Source: JACNJF01 sp050288105 (lineage in GTDB: Bacteria > Pseudomonadota > Gammaproteobacteria > GCA-001735895). Taken from it: 64,000 nt of DNA. Shown in pieces: positions 27,407 through 36,561 of the stretch. The notes under the pieces were generated by a model that was not told the origin of the DNA, searched no databases, and was given only the letters and a program-made list of their open reading frames with translations. A program made the position numbers and the translations under genes. Location: positions 264,225-328,224 of the forward strand of contig JBNKDE010000003.1 of the NCBI GenBank assembly GCA_050288105.1, read 5' to 3'. Position 1 is the stretch's first letter; the number at the start of each line of letters is the position of its first letter.

Positions 27407-30400
27407 CTACCAACTGCTGGAAGAAACTCTATGACAGCCGCTTCTACCACAATTCGCATATCCACTGCTGCTGGTATTCTCGATTCTTGATTGAGAGTGC
27501 TCTCTTCTTCCATCATTGTAATGACAGGCAACACAATAAGGAGCCAGATCAGCCCTTTCACTCCAGGGGAAATTCGCCGTAGTAATCGGGAATACACTAT
27601 TCGGGAAGTTTCCAGTATGGCACTCATTACAACCATTTGCGGCTATCCGACGAGTTGAATGAGTGCCTGGATAATTACTGGTACTGTGTGAGAACGACCA
27701 GTTAGATGTGTTATGACACCAGTCACACTGCGCTGTCGCATTAATATGACCCGATGGTTTAGGTGTTGCACCACCATTAGTGACATGGCAATTGGTACAG
27801 TTACCAGCACTGGATGCATCGTGCGTCCAGCTTCCGCCAGCAAACGTGCCCGCATTCGCATTATGGCAGGAACGACAATCCAGAGAAGTGACCAGGTGGG
27901 TTGGCAGTGCATCATCTTTACCTGTAGCGGTGGCCGAGCCATCAACATGACAGGAATCACAGCGAGTGCTTGCAGTAACCCCGCTATGGTCAAATACGGC
28001 CCCAGCAAAAGTGTCAAAGCCGAAATGACAGGTTCCGCAATCCTGAGAGGTATCGATATGCGTTGCTGACTTGGGTGTCGCATATCCAGGGTTAGTGTTA
28101 TGACAACTGTCACAGCGGGCAGACGCTGAATTCTGGCTATGATCAAAAGTGCCTGGAATGAAGCCTGAGGTTACGTGACATGCGCGGCAGTCCTGACTGG
28201 TAGGCACATGTCCTAATGGAGGCTCCTTACCTGAGGCAGCGTTGCCATTATGGCAGGTATCACAACGCGTGCTTGCAGTAATGCCACTATGATCAAAACT
28301 GGCGCCTGCAAAAGCAACCGTGTTATGACAAACAGAACAGTCACTATTATCGGTAGTATGTAAGGTATCGTTAGGCTCTCCAAGCGCACCACTACTTACA
28401 TAAGAGCCATCATGACAGGATGTACAATTATTAGTGATACCTGAGTGACTAAAAGTACTGGGTTTGAAAGCACCGCCAGCAATATGACATGAACCACAGT
28501 CATCTGACCCCGTGGGCACATGGTTAACTGACATACCCGTGGCAGTGCTGCCATGGCAGGCGTCGCAACGTTGCGCCTGTACTGCAGGGCTACTGTGGTC
28601 CACACCTCCGTCCTTGAAATCAATCGCAGGATCCGATGAATGACACACAGAGCAGTCACTTGACGTCACGGGGTGAGTATTTGTATTCGTACTATTTGGG
28701 ATAAAGTTCTTACCCTTGATCACAGGTGCCGGAGGCGTATTGAAGGTAAAGTCGCCGTTATGGCAGTTATCGCAACGAACGTTCTGTATATCAGGACTGG
28801 AGTGATCCACATACGCACCATCCAGGAAGTTATTACTGGTGGTATGGCAGATTGAACAATCCGCAGTAACCGTGTTGTGAATCGTATCGCTGGGTTTACC
28901 CTTCGCATTCGGTAATACACCGACAAACGATCCATCATGGCAGGAAGCGCAATTACTGGTGATACCTGTGTGAGCGAAATTTGAGTAATCCGAGAAATCA
29001 ACAGCAGAAGCTGAATGACAGAACTGGCAATCCTGCGAGGTCGGTAAATGGCTGGACGCTTTATATTTATTAGCATCTGCGGCGTCTGGAAATAGCCTGC
29101 TGACATGGCAGCCTTCACAGCCTTCGGTCAGGCTATCATGCACAGCCGTCCTGAAATTAGTCACAGTAAAATCGCTGGTACTGGTATGACATACACTACA
29201 TTCAGCCACGGAAGGGATATGCGTTGCATGCTTTGCTGTTGCATAGCCTGTCGCATGGCAGGATGCACAATCCGTATCATTGCTTGGTATCGCCGCATGA
29301 TCCCAGGTTGTTACAGTGAAAGTTGTATAACTACTAGCATCATAATGACAGGCGATACAGTCGAGCGCCCGTGTAGGTATATGCCCAACAGATTTGCCGA
29401 CACTTTTAATGCCATCATGACAGGCAGCACAGACCGAGATATCGACGCCCGCATCGGTGTGTGTCATTACGATTGGGGTCGCAAAACTGCTGTAGTCTGT
29501 AGTGGTATGGCAGACATCACAATCCGCAGGCGAGCCCACCATTAATGGTATATGGTCTGCAAAGCTGGAAAGTCCTGTACTGATAACACCGTTATGACAG
29601 GAGTCACACCGATTAGCCACTAAATCAACGGTTGAGTGATCAAAAATACCAGTCGTGAAAGTCCCTGGTGTATGGCAGGCACCGCAATCAGCACCATTGG
29701 TGTCCACGTGCTGATAGGTCGCTGTCGGTGCAGGAATACCTGTAGCATCGATATCGCCAGGATTGACAGGTGCAAGGTCTCCGTGACAGTCCGCACAAAG
29801 TTTGCCGGGGGCCAGCACACTGTGATCGAAGAAGGTAGCACCAGCAAATGCTTCGGTGCTATGGCAAATAAAGCAGTCAAGATCCTGATTTATAGTTAAC
29901 CCAGAATGATTAACATCATTCGGCATCTGAGTCGCACCAATATTGGTTGTCGCATCATTGTGACATTTAAAGCAGGCCGGCTCCTGGGGATTTAGTGAAA
30001 TATCTATAGAGGCGTGATTGAACCCTCCAGTCTTGAATTGAGTAACCGAATGACAGACATCACAATCCAGGCTACCGTCACCCGCAATACTCATGTCAGC
30101 AGGGTGGAAACCAGTGCTGCTTCTTCCAATACCGTTGACGAGATCGTCGTTATGGCAGGAGTCACAGCGCTTGCCAAATACACTACCATTGGGGTCTGTA
30201 TGATCTGGGTAGGCACCTTTAAAACTGGCTGTATTATGGCAGAAACCACAGTCGGACAGCGGCGGCTGGTGTATAGGTGTATCAACAGCACCTCTCGCAA
30301 CTTTACCGTTGTGGCAGCCCTGACAGGCACGGGTGATATTTGAGTGGTCGTAAGAGCCATCCGCTTCAAGTGTTAAAAAGCTTACGGTATTGTGGCAGGC

Positions 30401-31150
30401 ATTGCAGTCTGACTCGATAGGGGAATGAAACTCCGACATACCCACTGCGGTCACATTATTATGGCAACCACTGCAACTACCAAAGACCTCTTCGTGATCA
30501 GTTTTTACTGCAATAGCAAAGCCCCGTGTCGTATGACAGGCCTGGCAGAAATGACTGGATGCAACATGGTCAAGTGGTTTAGGTGTGATTAATTGTAACG
30601 TACCATTTTTGTTATAAGTATTAACCCCATTGTGGCATTGCAAACAGTTGGAAGAAACGCCTAAATGGCCGGAGTAAGGACCTACAATCGCCATATCGCT
30701 CGCTTCTGTGACCACGATAAGTTGCAATGCCCTCTGACTGGTATAACCGTTGGCAGAAACCGTTAGCTGGACAATATAATCGCCAGCAACATCTGCAGTG
30801 AAACTTGGTGCGGAGCTGGTCGGGTTCTGTAATAAAGCAGCGCTGCCTTCAGGTACATGGGTAAAAGACCAGTCATAACTCAAAACAGCATTAGTAGAAA
30901 CAAACGCAGGGTTGTTCGAGGAATAAACGGATTTTGTGCCATCCAGATCAACTACATCATTAACCTTCGCAGCCATAATACCGCCGGCAGTTCTAGCCTC
31001 TATGATCGCCGAATCTCCCGCAATTGGAGCTACTGGCGTGGTACCCGCAGGAGCGCTACCGCTACCGCCGCCACAGCCGCTCATCGACATGGCCAGCATC
31101 AATGTCAATAAAAAACCAAAAAGCTTTCTGGAAATTCCATGCGACTGCAT
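27407..31150 (-). CDS. giant multihaem cytochrome c lipoprotein (38 CXXCH + 1 CX4CH)
   Basis: The product has 1247 aa from the ATG at 31150 (ribosome site AAGGG; a GTG three codons upstream is also in frame). The N-terminus is a lipoprotein signal (LTLMLAMSMSGCGGG, Cys26). Residues about 40-150 form an Ig/PKD-like domain ending in AGDYIVQLTVSANGY. From about residue 165 I count 38 CXXCH motifs, plus one CGRSGCH (CX4CH) near the C-terminus. Hemes come in roughly 30-residue steps with a repeating pattern: FDHS, RCDSCHNG, then H(I/V)PTSQDC..CH; the extra His residues are likely distal ligands. This points to a periplasm-facing or surface electron conduit. No porin-cytochrome partner gene is adjacent. 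It could serve extracellular electron transfer or sulfur oxidation. Confidence 0.9.
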   Translation of the reverse strand: MQSHGISRKLFGFLLTLMLAMSMSGCGGGSGSAPAGTTPVAPIAGDSAIIEARTAGGIMAAKVNDVVDLDGTKSVYSSNNPAFVSTNAVLSYDWSFTHVPEGSAALLQNPTSSAPSFTADVAGDYIVQLTVSANGYTSQRALQLIVVTEASDMAIVGPYSGHLGVSSNCLQCHNGVNTYNKNGTLQLITPKPLDHVASSHFCQACHTTRGFAIAVKTDHEEVFGSCSGCHNNVTAVGMSEFHSPIESDCNACHNTVSFLTLEADGSYDHSNITRACQGCHNGKVARGAVDTPIHQPPLSDCGFCHNTASFKGAYPDHTDPNGSVFGKRCDSCHNDDLVNGIGRSSTGFHPADMSIAGDGSLDCDVCHSVTQFKTGGFNHASIDISLNPQEPACFKCHNDATTNIGATQMPNDVNHSGLTINQDLDCFICHSTEAFAGATFFDHSVLAPGKLCADCHGDLAPVNPGDIDATGIPAPTATYQHVDTNGADCGACHTPGTFTTGIFDHSTVDLVANRCDSCHNGVISTGLSSFADHIPLMVGSPADCDVCHTTTDYSSFATPIVMTHTDAGVDISVCAACHDGIKSVGKSVGHIPTRALDCIACHYDASSYTTFTVTTWDHAAIPSNDTDCASCHATGYATAKHATHIPSVAECSVCHTSTSDFTVTNFRTAVHDSLTEGCEGCHVSRLFPDAADANKYKASSHLPTSQDCQFCHSASAVDFSDYSNFAHTGITSNCASCHDGSFVGVLPNAKGKPSDTIHNTVTADCSICHTTSNNFLDGAYVDHSSPDIQNVRCDNCHNGDFTFNTPPAPVIKGKNFIPNSTNTNTHPVTSSDCSVCHSSDPAIDFKDGGVDHSSPAVQAQRCDACHGSTATGMSVNHVPTGSDDCGSCHIAGGAFKPSTFSHSGITNNCTSCHDGSYVSSGALGEPNDTLHTTDNSDCSVCHNTVAFAGASFDHSGITASTRCDTCHNGNAASGKEPPLGHVPTSQDCRACHVTSGFIPGTFDHSQNSASARCDSCHNTNPGYATPKSATHIDTSQDCGTCHFGFDTFAGAVFDHSGVTASTRCDSCHVDGSATATGKDDALPTHLVTSLDCRSCHNANAGTFAGGSWTHDASSAGNCTNCHVTNGGATPKPSGHINATAQCDWCHNTSNWSFSHSTSNYPGTHSTRRIAANGCNECHTGNFPNSVFPITTANFPWSERADLAPYCVACHYNDGRREHSQSRIENTSSSGYANCGRSGCHRVSSSSW

Positions 31151-31561
31151 AGTTAACACCCTTTCACCTGTGTATATTAAGTTCTATCTTTTTTATAGTG
31201 TCGAACCATTGATTAGAAAATCCTTCCCTAATCCGCCTGTATGATCCAAACGCCGCTAATTCTAAACTTACTACCCTCAATGATACAGGGAAATAATTCC
31301 CAAAACGACAACCGGTGCGTTTTACCAGATTATCCTCATAATATTCCATGACTCAGTTGTGGTTTAGCGATTTTGCTCTAAAAGTGTGCCTGTCAAAACG
31401 AGACCAACGCCACTAATCTGCTCGTTGACAGTCCGACCTGCTTAGGGGACAGTTTATCCCTGTCGATGATTGAATTTTGACCCGAAGCACACACTGGTTA
31501 CACAATCAGAATGAGTTCAGCCGAACCCTCTATAACCACACGGCTCGCATAGCTCAGCTAC
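31151..31561. other. intergenic region upstream of the cytochrome gene
   Basis: About 410 bp between two minus-strand genes. A 61-codon frame at 31164-31349 has no coding character. The stretch presumably carries the cytochrome promoter, but I see no clear operator or RNA. Confidence 0.5.
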
Positions 31562-32644
31562 TCAAGGGTTGATCAGTTTAATTTTGACGCCTTTGCTCTT
31601 TTTCGCCAGATACATTTGCTCATCGGCTCTCTTGATCAGGTTTTTTGGATCATCATAACTCTCAGATCCGGTTTCAGAGATCCCTATACTCAGATCTATC
31701 TCAGGATATTTGAGGTGAAATGCGGTATGAATTTTCTCGCTGACCATTTGCGCATTATCAGAGTTACAGTCAGGTAAAATGACACAAAACTCGTCACCAC
31801 CATAGCGGCAGGGAATATCGGCTTCTCTGACGTTTTGCTGCAGCACCTTACCCACATGCTGGAGCACTTCATCCCCCTTAACATGTCCTTCTAAATCATT
31901 AATTTTCTTGAAATCATCGACATCAAGATAGATCAGGCTGAGCTTGTTCGCATGCCTTTTAGCCAGCGCCAGGGCCTTACGTAATTCATCTCGCATGGCG
32001 CCCATATTATAAATACCTGTTAACGAGTCGAGCCTTGCCTGGCGCTGCAGCTGAGCAGTCCTTTCCGCGACCTTTTTTTCCAGGCTGGAAGCATACTGTT
32101 CCGTTCTTTTTTTTGCCGCCTCAATCTCGCTCACCAGGCTGTCAATATAGGTATCAAAGACTAGCGTGGTATCGAAATACATCAATTTATCGAGTGTATT
32201 GACCGACTTCTCAAGTATTTCGCTATCTTTGATGCCGGACTTCAAAACCTTAATGATCAAATCCTTGAGCGAGCTGACGGCCGATAGATAAAGCTTGGGT
32301 TCAACACCGATTCGTTTATGCACCATTCCAATACGTAATCGGTTATTGACATACTCCGCATCGTAACTTCCGGAAAATAGATCCAGGATATAATCACGCT
32401 GTGCCTGACGCAGGCGAATCAGAGTATCGCTATCCCCGATGAGTAACGCGATCTCTTCAATCTCGGTTTGTTTTTCATAGAACTCATCGACAATATCGCT
32501 AATGCTTTCTTCGATTAAGTCATAGTGACTGGATAGCACAACCAGACAGGGTTGTGTCAGACCAAGCAACTCCATGCGCCGCGATATCTCAGCATCACTG
32601 AATTGCATTTGTTCCAACAGGGTTTTCTCGGTTCTTTTCATCAT
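31562..32644 (-). CDS. globin-coupled sensor diguanylate cyclase
   Basis: The 360-aa protein has an N-terminal sensor globin (about 1-155) with RLRIGMVHKRIGVEPKLYL; His109 is the likely proximal haem ligand. A coiled linker (EAAKKRTEQYASSLEKKVAE) leads to a GGDEF domain with CRYGGDEFCVILP and an I-site READ five residues upstream. The layout is that of DosC-type oxygen sensors that set c-di-GMP level by O2 binding. It lies upstream of the giant cytochrome on the same strand, 411 bp away. Confidence 0.92.
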   Translation of the reverse strand: MMKRTEKTLLEQMQFSDAEISRRMELLGLTQPCLVVLSSHYDLIEESISDIVDEFYEKQTEIEEIALLIGDSDTLIRLRQAQRDYILDLFSGSYDAEYVNNRLRIGMVHKRIGVEPKLYLSAVSSLKDLIIKVLKSGIKDSEILEKSVNTLDKLMYFDTTLVFDTYIDSLVSEIEAAKKRTEQYASSLEKKVAERTAQLQRQARLDSLTGIYNMGAMRDELRKALALAKRHANKLSLIYLDVDDFKKINDLEGHVKGDEVLQHVGKVLQQNVREADIPCRYGGDEFCVILPDCNSDNAQMVSEKIHTAFHLKYPEIDLSIGISETGSESYDDPKNLIKRADEQMYLAKKSKGVKIKLINP

Positions 32645-32735
32645 TTTGCCTGAAAACCACTCAACATTCCCAATCGACAGATCATTTAAGAATAGTGTAT
32701 CCGACTACTATTTCAATAAAAAACAAATGACAGGT

Positions 32736-33194
32736 TCAGGCAATATAGTTAGGCAACTGGTAATTTCGCTGATGATTAAAGATTAACACTGTTTCTATGC
32801 GGGTCACTTCAGGACGAACAGTAAAATAGTCCAGCGCCAGGTTCCGCAGGTGCTGGGTATCCCTGACCGCCACATGCACCAGAAAATCATACTGTCCAGA
32901 AACCAGAAACACTGACCGTACTTCAGGCATTTGTTCAATCTCCAGTTGGAAATTTTCGACCAGCTCTCTCGAATGTTTGTTCAAACCTACAAAATACATC
33001 GCCTCAAGCTCTATCCCCAGCGCCACAGGACTGACCTCAGCATGAACCCCCTCAATCACGCCATTTGCATACAGTTGTTTGACACGTTCAAAACAGGTTG
33101 ACGGTGCCAGGTCCACCTGAGCCGCCAGTGATTTATTTGAAATTCGACCATTATTCTGTAAATGCCGAATAATTTCGAAATCTATTCGATCCAT
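32736..33194 (-). CDS. Lrp/AsnC family regulator, divergent from methionine gamma-lyase
   Basis: This 152-aa protein has an N-terminal winged helix-turn-helix (IDFEIIRHLQNNGRISNKSL, then VDLAPSTCFERVKQLYANG) and a C-terminal RAM ligand domain. It is divergent from mdeA across 97 bp with a palindrome between them, like Pseudomonas MdeR and mdeA. It most likely activates mdeA with methionine or a product as effector. Confidence 0.88.
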   Translation of the reverse strand: MDRIDFEIIRHLQNNGRISNKSLAAQVDLAPSTCFERVKQLYANGVIEGVHAEVSPVALGIELEAMYFVGLNKHSRELVENFQLEIEQMPEVRSVFLVSGQYDFLVHVAVRDTQHLRNLALDYFTVRPEVTRIETVLIFNHQRNYQLPNYIA

Positions 33195-33235
33195 TGCTTA
33201 TAACCCTCAATATTCAGAAGTTAATTCGATATATA

Positions 33236-33253
33236 AATCTATAATCATAGATT
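33236..33253. promoter_or_regulatory. probable Lrp-type operator
   Basis: The inverted repeat aatctat-aatc-atagatt has perfect 7-bp arms in the AT-rich gap between the Lrp gene and mdeA. Its size and AT content suit an Lrp dimer. No clear Shine-Dalgarno precedes the mdeA ATG. Confidence 0.5.
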
Positions 33254-33291
33254 ATTCTATATTTTTAAACTTTATCAAAATTAATTTCCAA

Positions 33292-34494
33292 ATGACCGGC
33301 AATACAAAGAATAAAACCCAGGGATTCTCTACCCGTGCTATCCATACAGGTTTTGACCCTTTTCAGCATCACGGCGCGCTAAACCCGCCGCTATACCTGA
33401 ATGCAACCTATGCATTTGAGTCAACCGAACAGGGGCAGAAGCGTTTCCTGGGCGAAGAACAGGGCTATGTCTATTCTCGCATTGGGAACCCCACGGAAAC
33501 AGTACTGGAAAAGAAACTGGCCGAACTGGAAGGAGGAGAAGCCGCTCTTGCAGTTGCTTCAGGCATGGGAGCGATCACTTCACTATTGTGGTCCTTCATC
33601 CAGCCTGGGGATGAGATACTGGCTGATAAAACCCTGTACGGGTGTACCTATGCACTCTTCACCGAAGGCCTGAGCAAGTTTGGAGTCAGGGTTGTATTTG
33701 CTGATTTTACCCAGCCGACCGAAGTTGCAAATGCAATTACAGAAAACACCCGTTTTCTATTCTTTGAATCGCCTGCCAATCCAAACATGCGCATCATCGA
33801 TATCGAGCATATATCCAGCATAGCGCATCAGGCAAACTGTCGTGTCATTGTGGATAACACCTACTGTACTCCGTATCTGCAACGCCCCATCGAGCTGGGT
33901 GCGGACTTCGTTATCCATTCTATGACCAAATACCTGTGTGGTCATGGCGATGTGATCGCTGGTGCGATTATAGGACCGGCGGAAGATATCCAGCACATTC
34001 ACCTGTTTGGAATCAAGGACATGACCGGTGCTGTCATTTCAGCATTCGATGCCTACCTGGTAATTCGCGGCCTGAAAACCCTGGAAATCAGGATGGATCG
34101 ACACTCTAGCTCCGCAATGCAGCTGGCGACATTGATTCAGCAACATAAGGCAGTGTCACAAATTTACTATCCAGGCCTGGCATCACATCCGCAGCATGAA
34201 CTGGCCAAACGGCAGATGAAGGATTTCGGTGGCATGATCGCATTTGAACTGAAAGGTGGTTACGAAGCTGGTATTCGGTTTATGGACAAGCTTAAACTCG
34301 CGATGCGTGCAGTCAGCCTGGGTGATGCTGAAACCCTGGTGCAACACCCAGCCAGCATGACGCATATCACCTACTCTCCAGAAGACCGAATCAAGCATGG
34401 TATTAGCGATGGTTTGATCCGCATCTCGGTTGGACTGGAAAACCTGCAAGATATAATTACTGATATTCAACAGGCTCTGGATCACTGCGAATAA
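33292..34494 (+). CDS. mdeA: L-methionine gamma-lyase
   Basis: The 400-aa Cys/Met-metabolism PLP enzyme has KTLYGCTYALF with Cys118, the residue typical of true methionine gamma-lyase and replaced in cystathionine lyases. The PLP Lys213 is in SMTKYLCGHGD and Asp188 in VIVDNTYCTPYLQRP. It splits methionine into methanethiol, 2-oxobutyrate and ammonia. The divergent Lrp regulator fits a catabolic role. Its product methanethiol is the substrate of MtoX at the left end of the window. It is the last chromosomal gene before the island. Confidence 0.92.
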   Translation: MTGNTKNKTQGFSTRAIHTGFDPFQHHGALNPPLYLNATYAFESTEQGQKRFLGEEQGYVYSRIGNPTETVLEKKLAELEGGEAALAVASGMGAITSLLWSFIQPGDEILADKTLYGCTYALFTEGLSKFGVRVVFADFTQPTEVANAITENTRFLFFESPANPNMRIIDIEHISSIAHQANCRVIVDNTYCTPYLQRPIELGADFVIHSMTKYLCGHGDVIAGAIIGPAEDIQHIHLFGIKDMTGAVISAFDAYLVIRGLKTLEIRMDRHSSSAMQLATLIQQHKAVSQIYYPGLASHPQHELAKRQMKDFGGMIAFELKGGYEAGIRFMDKLKLAMRAVSLGDAETLVQHPASMTHITYSPEDRIKHGISDGLIRISVGLENLQDIITDIQQALDHCE

Positions 34495-34567
34495 CGACAG
34501 TATTAACAGGGTTTAATAAGTGTTATCCCCCATTGACGGGGTAGAGCCTGTGGTTTGAATAAAGAAA

Positions 34568-34615
34568 ATGGTGCCGGCACCACGAATCGAACGCGGGACC
34601 TACTGATTACAAGTC
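34568..34615. repeat. attachment-site direct repeat, island left end
   Basis: A 48-bp copy identical to 50614-50661, equal to the 3' end of tRNA-Thr(TGT) including its CCA. It is the leftover tRNA end displaced by integration. Confidence 0.93.
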
Positions 34616-34622
34616 TCGGCGT

Positions 34623-34727
34623 CACAACATTCCACAACATCAAACACCTTGAAATTCAATGACTTACAATGTCGTCCTTCCGAGTCCATGTTGTGTAATG
34701 TTGTGGCTTTCTGCCCCTTGGTGGACT
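34623..34727. repeat. probable integrase/excisionase arm sites, left end
   Basis: CACAACATTCCACAACA (34623-34639) recurs in inverted orientation at 34689-34705 with one mismatch. A related 17-mer is at 50337-50353 beside the integrase. The hexamer TGGACT also occurs here at 34684-34689 (inverted) and 34722-34727. Confidence 0.55.
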
Positions 34728-34737
34728 AAATCTGGTA

Positions 34738-34860
34738 CTACCTATCAGAACTGAAGCGCCCTTCGAGCGATCGTAAGGCATCAAGTAATACAATGCCCGA
34801 AGGCCTGTCGATTACTTTTGATGTGTTGATGTCCAATTTGGCTTCCCGACTCAGTCCCAC
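34738..34860 (-). CDS. possible 40-aa overlapping protein
   Basis: From a GTG at 34860 overlapping the stop of the zinc-ribbon gene, a 40-aa frame runs to 34738 with a protein-like composition (REAKLDINTSKVIDRPSGIV). It could be a coupled small protein or the displaced C-terminus of the zinc-ribbon protein after a frameshift. Support is thin. Confidence 0.3.
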   Translation of the reverse strand: MGLSREAKLDINTSKVIDRPSGIVLLDALRSLEGRFSSDR

Positions 34861-35123
34861 ATACCGATCTCGATCAGCCTCAAGGTTGGCTGATTGCAAA
34901 CAGGACAAGTTAAGGCTCCCTGATCCGCAGGATCTAAATTGATCAACTTCCTGCTTCCGCAAGAACTGCATTTCCGGCTCTTGGAAGCACTACTTGAGTT
35001 CAACAGTGTCTTGCATTTCTGGCATTCATAAAGTCCGTACCCCTGCCCCATCATGCCAACACCATCGATGTAGTCGGACTTCCTGTAACCGCAGGGACAG
35101 AATGCTTCGTAGATTTCACCCAT
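34851..35123 (-). CDS. small zinc-ribbon protein
   Basis: The 90-aa protein has four Cys pairs: FCPCGYRKSD, YECQKCKTLL, CSSCGS and CPVCNQ. This suggests two zinc ribbons. It is directly after the 107-aa protein and in line with the Mrr-like endonuclease, so the three are probably one transcript. A nucleic-acid-binding partner role is a guess. Confidence 0.65.
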   Translation of the reverse strand: MGEIYEAFCPCGYRKSDYIDGVGMMGQGYGLYECQKCKTLLNSSSASKSRKCSSCGSRKLINLDPADQGALTCPVCNQPTLRLIEIGMWD

Positions 35124-35447
35124 TCAATCGTGGCCGTCCTGTTTCCGCTCGAAAGTTGGCTGATCAAAGTGACTGTAATCGACACCTTCATCGTTCCAGG
35201 TGATAGAAAGACTTTCCTGCCTCTCGCTGATAGTTTGCCCAAATACCGATACATGCACCGCATCCATTAACGCCTGCATTTCAGCATTGGAAGTAAGATT
35301 CAGAAATACACCGGCCTGGATAAATCCGGCTAATCGATGTCGCTCCATATCTGGCAGCTTGTACCCATCTTTGGATGCTTTGAACAATCGCTGAAATCGT
35401 TTTTCGACTTCCTTTTTGAATATTACAGAATCGCTCATCCGTTTCAC
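35124..35447 (-). CDS. hypothetical protein, Mrr-linked
   Basis: The 107-aa soluble, charged protein has no motif I recognise (RHRLAGFIQAGVFLNLTSN in the centre). It abuts the zinc-ribbon gene, and its start lies at the end of the Mrr-like gene, so co-expression is likely. Confidence 0.6.
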   Translation of the reverse strand: MKRMSDSVIFKKEVEKRFQRLFKASKDGYKLPDMERHRLAGFIQAGVFLNLTSNAEMQALMDAVHVSVFGQTISERQESLSITWNDEGVDYSHFDQPTFERKQDGHD

Positions 35448-36437
35448 TCATGCCGGCCAATACAGCTTCACCAGCGGTATCAGTGTCTTCACTTCTACAT
35501 CCATTTCCTCGTAATTATCGACCACCGCATCAACCAGCTGATCGAGATCCATCAGTGTCACCGGAATATTGGCACGCTCCGCCTCGTAACGCGCATCCTT
35601 GGTAAAACCCCCAGTACTGACATACATCCCTTTATCGTCCTTGTGGCGGCCACCAAGAAAGCCTCGAATTTCCTTCGACCCCATGGACTCACGGCGGTGT
35701 TTGCACTCCACTACGATACGCGGTTGCTCGAATCCGAAACCATCCGGTGACGCCAGAATATCGATGCCGCGATCTGCCCCAGGAGGTGAAACGCGTGTCT
35801 TGTACCCCATGGCTCGTAACACACCCGCAACGAGTTCCTGCAACTCAAAAGGATCGAGACGATTTATCTTGTCCTTGATGTACTCACGCGACTGATCTCT
35901 AACAGAAACCAATTGATCATCTTCGTCGAATTCGTCCTCAGCATGAATATCCGCATCAACAGATTTTCCGGCTAATCGCATTTCAATTTCTTGAACGGCC
36001 GGTTCAGGTAGTTGGAACAGGGTTGAAATGGCCCCGAGTGAATTACGCGACCTACTGGACAGACTGTCCCGATCAACCTCGCCCTCCCACTCAACCTTGC
36101 GGCAACGAGGCAATTCCGAAATGATAGAATCATCAAAGAAAACCTCAGACTTGATTGTACCTACCAGATATTTGCGTCGGCCGGAATCGTAACTGACCAC
36201 CCGGTCTCCAATCTGGATATCATTCAGAAACCTGAAAACCTGCCCAGTAAAGATCGCAATTCGCCCTTTCTTGCTTCCAGGGTATGTCTCTATCGTCAAT
36301 CGGGAAAGCTCATCCTTACTCATCGAAGTATCGAAGTTACCTAATTGAGACCAGCCAATTGCAACGAAAGAATGCTCCAAAAAATCATTGATAAAAGCCG
36401 ATCCACTCCCGGCCCGGATCATCCACATTTTTTTCAT
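35448..36437 (-). CDS. Mrr-like restriction endonuclease
   Basis: The product has 329 aa from the ATG at 36437. The N-terminal domain (MWMIRAGSGSAFINDFLEHS, then FVAIGWSQLG) resembles the module often put before Mrr nucleases. The C-terminal half is a PD-(D/E)XK Mrr domain: LVAGVLRAMGYKTRVSPPGA, DRGIDILA and VECKHR, followed by GMYVSTGGFTKDARYEAE. Asp of GIDI with Glu and Lys of VECK are the catalytic residues. Such enzymes often cut modified DNA. It heads a three-gene set with two small proteins, 112-125 bp downstream of hsdR on the same strand. Confidence 0.85.
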   Translation of the reverse strand: MKKMWMIRAGSGSAFINDFLEHSFVAIGWSQLGNFDTSMSKDELSRLTIETYPGSKKGRIAIFTGQVFRFLNDIQIGDRVVSYDSGRRKYLVGTIKSEVFFDDSIISELPRCRKVEWEGEVDRDSLSSRSRNSLGAISTLFQLPEPAVQEIEMRLAGKSVDADIHAEDEFDEDDQLVSVRDQSREYIKDKINRLDPFELQELVAGVLRAMGYKTRVSPPGADRGIDILASPDGFGFEQPRIVVECKHRRESMGSKEIRGFLGGRHKDDKGMYVSTGGFTKDARYEAERANIPVTLMDLDQLVDAVVDNYEEMDVEVKTLIPLVKLYWPA

Positions 36438-36561
36438 TTGCCTATCCAATTATTTCAGTTAGTTGTAGATAAGTAACACCCAAAATCGTATCACCTAACC
36501 ACTTATTAGACGTAGGAATGCCACTACCTGGTTGTGCAAGTACGGATGTCATCTTCTTTTC

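Noticed and set aside
27600..30700. CRISPR-like periodic repeats
   Set aside because: The periodicity comes from repeated haem-binding units in a coding frame; repeats are degenerate and there are no uniform spacers.
27713..31244. Many open frames on the plus strand and other frames opposite the multihaem gene
   Set aside because: They are by-products of the repetitive CXXCH coding sequence; their proteins have no natural composition.
31164..31349. 61-codon frame upstream of the cytochrome gene
   Set aside because: No ribosome site, no protein-like pattern, and it would occupy the promoter region.
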